A stretch of 64,000 nucleotides of DNA from the NCBI GenBank assembly GCA_021018815.1, contig JAITYX010000030.1, forward strand, positions 3,425,001 to 3,489,000. The letters are read 5' to 3'. Below, in pieces: positions 25,166 to 37,100 of the stretch. The DNA comes from Talinum fruticosum (taxonomy: Eukaryota > Streptophyta > Magnoliopsida > Caryophyllales > Talinaceae). Position 1 is the first letter of the stretch; every line of letters begins with the position of its first letter. Under the pieces are notes generated by a model, which had not been told where the DNA came from, ran no database searches, and was given only the letters and a program-made list of their open reading frames with translations. The position numbers were made by a program, and so were the translations under genes.

Positions 25166-28100
25166 ATGTCTAACCTAAGAGACAAGGATAAAATTGATGA
25201 TGCTGGCTTCTGTTGGGGTAAGAAGAGAGAACGAGGTGGTAGGGAAGGGGAAGTATACTTTGAATCTTTTACATATGACGGCGTTGAGTACTTCCTCTAT
25301 GACTGTGTATATATTTACAAGGACGGGGAACTTGATCCATACATTGGTAAGCTGATCAAAATATGGGAACATCCAGATAAAGGACGGAGAGTGCTAGTGC
25401 TTTGGTTTTTTCGACCTGGGGAGATTTCCAATTATTTGAGATGTGAGAAAGTCCTTGAGAATGAGCTCTTCCTAGCGTGTGGCGATGGTGTTGGCTTGAC
25501 AAACGAGAATCACCTGGTAATGTTTTTGAGACCTTATAACTACACCTCATCTTATGCATTATTTTGGATCATGCTATGCCGTCCAACTGCTTGTTTATTT
25601 GCCAAATTCTTCTCTTTTCTCCATTTTAGAAGGCTGGACCTTGCCCTTCTGCCTTTGCATTATCGGTTGCATATAGTCCTTAGCAGTTTTTATCTTGGTT
25701 GCCTCCACTGTTGTTTGGATTCATTTGTCATAAGTTGTAACCAATGTCAGTGGGACTTGGGAGTAGAATGTCAGATATGAGTACACATCGATGTGTTTGA
25801 CTGAAGCAAAAATTAAGGGTGTGGGGATTCATTGCTAACAATGGATATGAGTTCCAGGAGATGAGTATGTATGTAACACCGAAACCTTTAGCCTGGCATT
25901 TAGGGTAATTATACATCTAAAAGTTATATATATTTTATTAGTTATTAAAATTGATACACGTTAACTAATTAAAATGGAAAATTAAACATGCAAACTAAAG
26001 GAATTGTACAATGATTTATTAATCAATCATTTGAATGCACCTTACAAAATGGACACCAAATCTATACTAACTTGATATCGCACAACTTTTGAAAATATCA
26101 CCATGGAAATATTGTTTTTAATGGATACTAAATAATATGAACCAATCACTATGAGTTGGTGTATTTTTTGTGTACTGTTGATTGATGCAAATATAATTTC
26201 TCTTAAAGAATTAAGCTATAAGAAAACTTGATTCAACAATCAATGAGATCAAAGATCTTCTAAATTGTACATAATTCAAATGATAAAAATCAATTATGTT
26301 TGAGTTCAATTGGACGTTTGCACTGATCACTAGTTCCCTTGGAGTGTATCATCATCTTCATATTGAACGCCTTCAATTTTGGGATCTCAAATGATAAATT
26401 ACTAGAGTTGAGCTCATCATCAAAATTAGCTCCACCTACTTAAAAGGATATAGGTTACTCAATCTTAAGGGATAATATGAATAAGAAAACTATTAGGGAA
26501 AAATTTCTGAAGTACCTATCTCCTAATATTTCGAAGGACCTCCGACGTGGATTTCTTTTCTTCCTATTGAGTGAATGGAGGCTAGTGTGGATAAATACCA
26601 AGTCCGACAGATCTCTGTTGTTTAACACTTTGAATGAATTAATATTGATTCTCCATTTGCTTGCATCATGAAGAAGTTGGCTTATTCAATAACTTGATAG
26701 CTAGCTGCTTCGGATAATGGTATGGATGCGCTGTAATTATCCCCAACATACTTGATGTAACCTTCTTGAGATATGCAGGTTTTTTTTTTTTTTTTTTCAA
26801 AATCCAAAAATCCTATGAAGACACCTGGTCTGATTATTAGAGACCTCGTAATCCTCATCTAGTGCTTGCACATGAAGTTCACATTCTCACCTTGAAGCCA
26901 TGCTTGACTATAAGGTTTTTTAAAAATATGCCATGCAATATAATGTATCTTGCTTTTATTTAAATGCTTTTTCTATAACCTTCTAAGGGGCTGTGTAGTG
27001 AGAGAAACTGAATGAAATGGAATCAGTTATCAAGTTTTTGGGTGGTTAGGGACGAGACTAACTTTGAACAAGTGTGTGGTGAGTAACTTCGAAATCAACC
27101 TGAGGAAAAAGGAAAAAAACAAAAAATTGCACAACCAGCTTGTTGGAAGCAAGCCTTCTATTCATCGGTCATTAGCCAACCACCATCATTCGACCACCAC
27201 CCTCACAAACAGTCGGTCGTCGACCACCACACAGCCGCCGCCGCCCTATGTGCCCTTATCGGAAACCCTAAAAATGGAAATTCTCGAACCCAAACTTCTG
27301 AATTTTTGATTTTCGGAACCCTAAAGCCTGAATTTGTTCTCATCCACCCAACTCCACCCAAAATTGGGCCTATCCCTTGATTATCAACATAGTTTCGTCC
27401 ATAAATCCCAAAAATTGAGTGATATGGCTTTAGAGTTTGGTCAATTGAGCTTTGAAATTTGCGAACCTGAGGTTCTGAAACTCTGAAAATGTGAAGGATT
27501 CTAAGCATAAAACATAACTAATTCCAAGTATACAATGATTACTATTCTAACTACAAATTCATCAAAAATTTGAAAATTACATAATTCAACTCCAATTTGT
27601 CAAATTGTATCAAATCACCTATTAAAAGGAATATTGATGAAACACAATGAAATAGTTATGAAACAAAATATTAACAATGTAGCATGTAAATCAACCTTTT
27701 AATTGCACATCATTGGCATGACCAAATCTAAGATTTTACCATTGTTAAATATTTGTGCATTACTCGCTATATTTTTCAAGTATCATGTGTGTAATGTTTT
27801 GGAAATGGAATTCTTGCATGGTTATTTACCCTAACTTTTTACATGTGCTTCGTGAGAGTTAATTTTTGCTTCAAATATGCAATGACAAGTTTGCTTTTTT
27901 TTTTTTTTTAAATATTTCCTACAAGTTTTCCTTTTTGTTTATCCAACTTTTTGACATGCACTTTGTGAGAGTTTTATCTCTTTTAATGTTATTAATTTTT
28001 GCTTCAAATATGCAATGGCAGGTTTTCTTTTTTTTTTTTCAATATTTTCTACAAGTTTCCTTTTTTTATCTACTTATTTAACTTGTTTATCTACTTATGT

Positions 28101-31100
28101 AACATCTAATGTTACTTGATATGTTTTTAAATGCTTCCATTTGCAATGTGTTTTAAAAGATTTCTTCCCAACAAAATGTTTTCTAAAATCTTTCTAGGTC
28201 TCTTGAGATCGGTCTCTTTGATTGTAGAAATGCATGCAAGCATCAAGCTTCATACATCTGACTTGAGAGGAGTTGTTCCATAATAAATTAAACTTTTCTG
28301 GTCATGACTTTGGCCTTTTCAGCCTTTTGTTTTTTCTTTATTTATAGAAAACTAACATGTATTCCTTCTTGTCTTAAGTATATGTGCTTTGAGTATTTCT
28401 TATTTAGTATATGAGTTGTCAAAGATTCTTCCACTTTGTTATTATTTTTGTGTTGACATATGTCACATGGGTCTATCTTGCACATGTCATAGAAGTATAA
28501 TGTTTAAATGAATACATTGGATATACTTTCTCATAAGCTTGACAGGTGAAGTAGGAGGTGAGAACTTGAGACTAAAAAGTGTAATCTTGGATGCAATCCT
28601 TGCCCTTAATGTTTATGTAGTGTTTGTCATCACATTGGTTTGGTTCAACTTTGTTTTCTTGTAGCCCTTGCTCGTGAAATTGAAAACATCTCAATATTAG
28701 CTCGATCTTGTCAATTAAAAAAATTGATTCTTAATGGTGCCATCCAAATGAAAATTAATATAATCGAACTTTGAACATATGTAACGTATAATTACTTTCC
28801 TTATTCAATCGACAAATACCTTAACATGATTCAATAATATTTTCTTATTCAATACCTATTAAATTAACCCCGATAAGATTTTAAACGTTAAACTCATTTT
28901 AATCAAAACTAAAATGACATAATCAAAATAGATTAATTCATCATGTACATTAAAAATATCTAAATTAGTGATTTAATTAATCCGCTAATTTATTATTTTA
29001 GGTTAGAATGATAACCCAATTAATTAACAACACGAAAAATACCAATTGATTAGAAAGATCACATATGTTGAGTGAGAAGTTGTGTATAATAAACCAAATC
29101 CACAACCAGAAAGTTTTAATTTGATTTGATAATTTGATCGAGTTGGAGGAAATTTTTTTTTTTTTGTTGGGGGGTCAGGCCACCTGGCAGGCGTGAATAA
29201 TGAAAAGTAGCAAATTGTTAATTTAAGGCATGATTTTGTGGAATGATGAATTGTATAAAGAAAAAAAAAGGAATTATAATGATTATGAATTAATAGCAGT
29301 AGTCGTAGTAGTAGGTTGGTCCAATTAGACGAGCATTCATTTTTGGCTGGAACAACTAATGGTATTTGAGTATCATAAGAGTATTGCTTATTTGAATTAA
29401 TTTGTCGTCTTTTTGGAATTACTTTGGTTGTGCAGATGAGTTTGTGGGGGACGAGCTTAAAAAGCAAATTTCTTAATACATAAAGTTCGACTCATTTAGA
29501 GGCTTATGTGTGCTAATATACTCTAGTTTTATAAAAAAGCTAAATGAGAATTTGCATTGTTACACTCAAGAAATTGATAAATAAAAACTCTCTTCTTAAA
29601 TAAGATTTAAAGGGGTAGGGCCTTACTTTGATTTTCTAAATATTATGCTATCTAGAATACACTCAATCTGAGGTATAGTCTATGTTAAGCTTTGATCGAG
29701 TCCAGATTCAAGTCTTTTCACAACTTAACTTGAAAATCACCGAAAAGTTTGTGACTTTAAAACGTTATCTTACTCAAAAGTAAAATTGTCAAATATTTGC
29801 CTTAATACCAAATTTAAGACATCTAAAATGATTGTGGACATGGAAGTATGGAACCTTGGCTATTTTCCGCCCAAATACCTGACCGAGCTCAATTGGGTTG
29901 AGTTAAGTTGAACCTCATCAAGTTTGGGCTCGACTTGATAGGCTATTAACCCGAGCGAGGGCTTGTCGAGCAAAAGTTGGTGAATCCTAGCTCGAGTCAA
30001 GTATTGATCAAGTTTAGCCCAATGGTGCGTCGAGCTCACAAAAAAGGTGAAAAGGCGGCGAATTTGTCGTAAAATAGGAGAAGATGGTTTTGCTGGAAAA
30101 CATGAGGCTTGGAAGTCGGGAAACAATTTTTGATATTGATCATGTCGGGGTATAGATCTTTATAAGGAAGAGGGCGGTAGTAGAAGGGCTACTTGCAATA
30201 TAAACGACAAGATATCAAAACCTAGTGGGGATAACCATTGAAGAGATATACGTGCCACTTATTGAAGTCCATCGATGATCGAGATCAGTTGCAAAAGAAC
30301 CTTGGACTGAATGGCTGGCTTTCTTTGTCTTCCATTGGATGCCATGTAACATACATTTTGAGCAAAACTTTTGGTTAGATGATAGGCATGTTAGAGTTCA
30401 CTTAGAGTTACATTTGAAGCTCGTTCAAGTGTTATTCTTGAAATATGATTAAATGGTTACCATAAGCATGGATTCTTAGATGTAATGTGATTTCATTATC
30501 TCTAGGTGTCTTCCTTCTCCGCCAATATCAATGTCTTCATTGAGGAGCCCTGTAAGAGTGGTGCCTCATATAATGAAGGCCTTGATTAAAAGTTGACCTC
30601 TTGCCTAACTTTTTAAGACTAAGGTGTTTACTCCATTAGGTTATCCATTCGACATAGGATCTTTTCTATTGATTAGATGATTTTGTGCAAGTATGTGAGC
30701 TCAAGCTTTTCAACTTTGATCGTCTAAACATGTTTGAGTCCTTTCATGGCCTAAATGGGTTCTTGAATAAGGGTGATGACCTAATTAGCTTCATTGGTTT
30801 ATACCTATTGTTTTACATGGGACTTCTAAGTGCTTAATATCATGATTTTTGAATAGGAAATCTGTCACTTTTTTTTTTGATAGAAAGGGAAATTTCATTC
30901 ATAAAGAGTCGTACGACGTCTACAAATATAATTTTCTAACAAGAATAAATCTAAAATATCAAAACAGATCTCTATTTTGATAAAATTAATGGTAAATATT
31001 TTTGCGGTGCTCTATACTTGGAGCATCAATCTGCCCACAAACCCACAAACCTTGTTCTTCGACTTCAATATGTTTTTACCGAAGATTGGCGAGTTATTCT

Positions 31101-34100
31101 ATAACTTCATAGAATAGATCTCTATATGATATAATAGGTCCAACATGTAGGAAACATCACTTTGATCGAGCCATATGAAATTCCATTGTTGAATAATTCC
31201 CAACCAAATTCAATGAAATTAATTGATAAAAATATAAAAATATGACCCCCAATCGAATCAACAACCGTAAAAAAACTTGCACGTATTAGCAAGAGAAATA
31301 TCTCGCACAAATGCGAGAAACAAGACTTTCACAAGGAGAGAAACCCTAATTCTCACAAAAAGGAGAGAAACCTAAACTTTCGCAAGAAGGAAACTTAAAC
31401 TCGACGAGAAGGAGAGAAGCTCAAAGTTTCACAAGAAAGAGAGAAAATTTATTCGAAACAAAATAACAATATCTTTAAATCTTGGCCTGATTGAAGAAAT
31501 TGAAGTAAAAGGGGCTTGCTACTGGTTGCGACACCAGTAGCAGCCCCAACAATGTAAAAATGTAAAAAGAGAAAAAGTAGTGGGTACAGAATTAGGATTT
31601 AGAGAGAAGGAAGGGAAATCTATCACTTCCTTGCATTTGGTAAGGCATGAGCTTTTCCCTCTTTGACAATTCCCTATGTCTAGTCTAAGGATCCAAAAAC
31701 GGTTTCAGTTGTGGTATTGCAAAATCAATCTAACTCTAATGCGGTAACCAGATAGCATATCTCGATGATCGCTGGGTGGAAATATGGTTTGGTTAATTTA
31801 AAACTTTTCCGATGTTGCCCTTTCGTTGCAAAATGGCCACATTTGAAACCATGGTCTAGTCTTTGACCCTATGCCTGAGCTCCGTATTTGGGGCGTGCTA
31901 ACATCCAAAAGTTGGGTTCCTTCTTCGTTAAGTATCTTGTCTCAAGATTGTTAATTGAAGTGGCCAGCATGTTTGTAAAATTGAAGGGATGCTAGGCAAA
32001 GTTAGAATGAAGAATGTCATCTCTGCTTGCCAATCAATCCTTACAATCCCTAGTGGGTTTTTGTGTTCAATCCTTTGATTATGCGGGAATGTACTTTGTT
32101 TTGGAGAATGAATGTACATATCGCTGATTCTGCCCCTGTCAATTCAGGAAGCAATTGCTGGTAAGTGCAATGTTGTTTGCATCTCAGAGGATGTGAGGAA
32201 TCGGCAACCTTCTTATGAAGAAGTTTTGGTGGCAGATTTCATATTTCGTCGAACATTTGATGTCGGAAGCTTTACCATTTCGGATAAGCTGGGTGAAAAA
32301 ATTTCTGCAATCGGGGTGTGTTCTCATACCTAATGGCATGTTCGTTTGAAATTTTCTGGGAGAACTTATTTCCTATGAACTTATTGTTTGTTGCTATCTG
32401 TAACAGTTAGATTCTTATTAAACCAAAAAGATATTCGAGTGTCAGATCACGCTACCAACTGTAAGGCAGATAAGCCTGATCCCAACAGAATTTCACTATT
32501 GGTGAAAGAGGATGAAGGTGCAGATTTGTTGGACAAGTTTAAGTCCCTTGAAAATCGTGATGATGCTGAGCCAAATATTACATGTCCTGCACCTTTGTCT
32601 GCATCTGAGTCAGTCCCAGCATTGGGTCAGAAAACCAGATTAAAATCATCTGATTGTAATGAAGCTTATGTGGATAATGTTGGCAAATCTTTGACAAATG
32701 TTGCAAGAACAGGAGTTAAAAGATTTAGCAAATCCAAGGGTTCTGATTCTGTTAATGCATTGGATAAGAAAGTGAAGGAGCATGGCAAAAATGATGATGT
32801 TGATTCAGTTCCATCTACATCTGCTGCTCACAAGGAGAAGTCGGACTTCAGGAAAAATTTCAGCAGTTGCCCGGGCACAGATTCTGGTCAGAGATCCAGC
32901 TTAATATCACCTGGTTCCAATAAAAATTTTCTAGATAATGTTGCCAAATCTGCTTCAAATATTGGGATACCTGGATATAAAGGCTTTGGCAAAGCCAAGC
33001 ATGGTGATTCTGTTGATTTGTCGGATGAGAAAGCTAAGAAGAATCTTGGTGAGAAGGCAGTTATTGATTCTGATACAAATTGTGTGAAAGATTCAATTCC
33101 ATCTATCTCTTCTGCTGACAGGGGAAGTCAAAATTTGCAAAAGATTCCCACTGCTCAGTTGGTACTCTGCGAAAAGTGAAGTCCCATTTTAATTCATCAG
33201 AGGGAAGTTTGTCTAAGAAACTTAAGCTTGATAATACTCCGACACCATCATGCAAAAATCGCATGAATGGCACTCACGAATTAGATTCTGCTCTGATTGT
33301 GGGAGAAATGGGTTCCCAACCTGCTGCTCTTAAAGCTGAAACTTCTGTTATGAATGAAAAGGGTTCACGACCTGCTGCTGTTATAGCTAGAACAGATGGT
33401 GAAGTTCAGTTGGTCATTGAATCAAATACCCTTTCTAAGGAGTTAGAGTCCGCTGCTACGATGGGCAAATCGTATGAAAAATCACTTAATGCCCGTCTCA
33501 AAACTTCCAAAGATGCAAAGCTTGAAGCAAATAAGCAGGTGAAGGAAGTCCCTCGTCGAGCTCTTGTAAGTCGTGTAGATTCACTTCTATTGAAAAGTCT
33601 TTTTCTAAAACATCAATAAGATTTGAACTTCATTCGTATGATCAGTCTTGGTGGTTTCTTGTAATGGCTTTTCATTTCATCTCATTGAAAATTCTTCATT
33701 TGAAGTTTCCTGTAGATACTAGATACTTGGAATTAGGAGATAGAAGACCCAATGGCATTTTATGTTCAATAACATAGAATCGACAAAGTTCTACTCGTTT
33801 ATGAATGTGCCTTCTACTTTACCCTTGTGTAGTTGTGTGTTTGTATGAGTTTTCATGTGTATCAATTAATTTCAATGGGTATGCAACAACCAGTTTGTAA
33901 ACCTAAAGTTCCTTTTCTTCTTTAAATGTTTTTATTAGCGCAATGTATCGATTTATTATATAGAAACTAGGAGATATGTTTGGTTGTACAAATTATAGGG
34001 ATGTTGAACTGTTTATAGAGCATTATGTATCCTAGCATTTTGTGTAGATAGACTTGAATTTGCATGTGGTTTTTATTGATCTAGAATAGGTGTGTGATAG

Positions 34101-37100
34101 GTTATCTGGAGATGTTGTGGTGACACTTATAAAGCAAGGATGTAGCTGTGGAGTATATCTAAGATAGTAATAAGATGAAAAACCTTGACCATGTCGAGGG
34201 CAATCTCTGTGCACTTTCCCCTTTTGGTGGCTATAATGCATTTTAAAATGTGGTACATGTTTACTAGGGGTGTACACAATCGGTTAACCTAACTTTCGGA
34301 TGATTGATCTTCGGTTAAAGAAACTCATGAATTGAAATCGAATCGTTTTTTGGGTTAACCAAACGGTTAGACAAAAAGCGATCCGTAACCGAATCGAAAA
34401 TAACCGGTCGACCGACTTTCGGTTCGGTTACCCAATTTTTCGGTTTGGTTAGTGGTTAATTGTTCAAAAAGAAATGTGAGGAAAGATAAGAAATGAACAA
34501 TGCCCAACTAGGGAATATTGAGAACCTCAATTCATTAGGAGTGAAAAATAACATCCCACCAAATTTTTGAATTGAACATAGAACCCTAAATTAATCAAAA
34601 TATTTACGCAATATAAAGTACATGCTTAAATCCACCAATTTGATAAAGTTTTTCTTCAAATCCAACGTATGATGCAAGATAGATGGAAATGAAGGCTAGT
34701 GAGATAGAGAAAGAGGCTTTTAACACTATGAATTTGTACTTACTATGTTGGGGGGGATGAGAGAATCTCGAGAAAGGGAGAAAGAAGAAGCTATGGTTCA
34801 GATTTGCATCAATAGAGAGGGAGTAGCACTGGAAAGGCAAAGAAGATGACATCGGGGAGATTGATTGGGGGCACTAGAGGAGTTGAGGGGTCGTGGTTGA
34901 GGCACTCAGAAACAAGCTAGGGTTTACTTTTAAAGGCTATTTATACTGTTTTTTTCTAAAGAAAATTAAATTTAGTTTGGTTCGGTTAATTGCGGTTAAC
35001 CAATGTTTGGGAACCCTTGAACTGAAACTGAACAGTGACCCGATTTTTCTTTCTGGGTCGGTTAACCGAATCATATATCTTAGCTAATGCACTTTTGTTA
35101 GCCGGTTTTTCCGATCAGTTTTTTGATTTTTCAGATTTGTTTTTCGGTTTTGGTTTTTTTGCACACCCCTATTTACCATATATGATATTTGGTGGATGTG
35201 GCAAAGAAAGGCGTCAAGTTTTGTTTACAACTGAGAGCATTTTAGAGTCGAAGGGTTTTAGATTAGGTAGAACAGTCCTATAGTATGTGGAATGCAAGTT
35301 TAGTAATGTTTTGAAGAGTTGCGGATGCACAAACTTTTATATGGATGTAATACCTTATGGCAAGTATAATGTAGGTAAAGCACATGTTGGTATAAAGTGT
35401 GTTGGCTATTGAGATGTGGTGCCTTCACTAATCTAACATCATGGTAGGAAATCAATACAGAGGGGTGTTTTTCTTTAGTCCATAATCCAAGCTCAAGAAA
35501 TTGCCATCAACTCGTTATCTGAGGTATCCAAACTGTGAATCAAAGTTGAGAAATGGACTAATATGCTTGATTATGCAACTATGCAGCCATTGCTTCTCTG
35601 CTGTAAAATTTTCAAACTAAAGAGGTTCAGTACTGAAGGTTTGTTGAGAAACTCTTCTGTTTGAGGTCCTATAGGAAATGTGTCTGAAGTCTTCTTGCTT
35701 GAATATTGTATATGTCAGAAATGGATGAAAATTTTCTGATTTTTAAATATCACTCTTCAAATCGACTCATGCTCGCCATGGAGCATATTGTTTTGGTCAT
35801 CCCATTTCTTCCCCATTTCAGGATAAATGTAAAGTGTTTATATTTCAGATCTGTTGCCTTACAGCTAGTTTAGTTGCCATTTAGTTATTGATTGACATGT
35901 ATTTTTGTTTGAACAAGGATGGTTGTAGACTTGTAGTTTTTATATGCACCAGAGCTCACCTTGAGTTGCATGTGATATTTATGAGTCATGATCCTTTGAG
36001 TTTCAATTTGAATGGTCTGAGCTCTCATAAGTCATGACTGGCTGTCGATGTGTGCAATAAAAAGGTTATTGTTTAAGCATGTGAGTGAAGGATGACTGTT
36101 GCATTAGAAGATTTATCGGTTATAAATCTCGAGGAAGGATTTCTGGCAATGTTGTCTGCTGCATTAGAAGATTTGGCGTTGTAAATTTCTTGAAGAAGGA
36201 TTTTTGGCAATGTTTTTCCTATGGAAGCAACGAGTGTGCTAAAATTGGAATTAGGAAATTTGATCAAATGAAAATATGCTGGCATGAGAATATCCCCACA
36301 TTATTCATGTCTTTTTGTATGGAAGAAAAAATCCCTCAGGGATATATTGTTGCTATTATATTCCCATGATATCAGCCTTTTCTTTAATAGCTTCCCTTTG
36401 TCGTAAGGTTGTTCTATAGTGATATTGTAAAAGAAAAAATTAAAAAAAAAATGTTTTATAGTCATAATTTATGAATGCAGTTTTGCTGATACTTTTAGTG
36501 TAAAATATATGTCTCATGTTTTCATCCTTTTCTCATATTTGTACAGGACAAGAGCAGTTGGTTCAATCCAGTTGTGAGTATTCTTTCTTATCTTGTTGGT
36601 TTTATTTAGCTAAGCTGATTCTGCTAATTGCTTGACTTATGTGGAAATAACCAATATATGTTGATTTGTAAACTTTTATATACAAATCTAGTTTGTTATT
36701 CTGCTTCTGCATTAACGTCTTAATAGTACAAGGTCGAAAGGTTCCTCTTTTTTTCTTTTTTTTTCCTTTTTAGAAAGACAGGGGGAGGGTTGAACTGTTA
36801 ACTCAAGAACTTTTCCATAGGTCTAAAATCTATAAGAACTAGGTGCTTGCTTACAATCTCTGAACTTGGTTTAGAGGCTTCCTGTAAGCACCTTTTCACT
36901 AATTCTGAGCTACTTTGCTACTGATGGTTATCCACTAGCTTACTTCAATGTCTTCTTTATGATGCTTATCCACTAGCTTACATCAATTTCTTCTTTATGA
37001 TGCTCTCTGATTCTAGGTCACTTAGGAATTGATAACGAAATAAGGAGCATGTACAACTCTGACTGCAGTTGCTTACCCATTAGCTTACATCGATTTCTTC

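Larger units (their letters stand above)
25517..32147 (+). other. ASI1: giant first coding intron of ASI1 (6.6 kb)
   Basis: It splits the BAH domain between NENHL and EAIAGKC, with GTAATG at the donor and AATTCAG at the acceptor, phase 0. It holds no credible gene. Visible content: AT-rich low-complexity sequence, a CTCGA-motif stretch near 29,875-30,020, a T-tract followed by GATAGAAAGGGAAATTTC at about 30,870 that resembles the reverse-strand tail of a retroelement, a 26-bp tandem array and a strong hairpin. The last two are listed separately. Confidence 0.85.

Noticed and set aside
29024..29467. 147-residue minus-strand frame in the ASI1 intron
   Set aside because: It spans T-rich low-complexity sequence and shows no recognisable domain; the frame is likely chance.
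31511..31547. Hairpin as a microRNA precursor
   Set aside because: The 14-bp stem is too short for a plant miRNA precursor and shows no extended arms.
33566..33619. Continuation of ASI1 exon 3 to the stop at 33617-33619
   Set aside because: A strong GTAAGT donor at 33566 and conservation of the downstream RRM exons show that this is intron.
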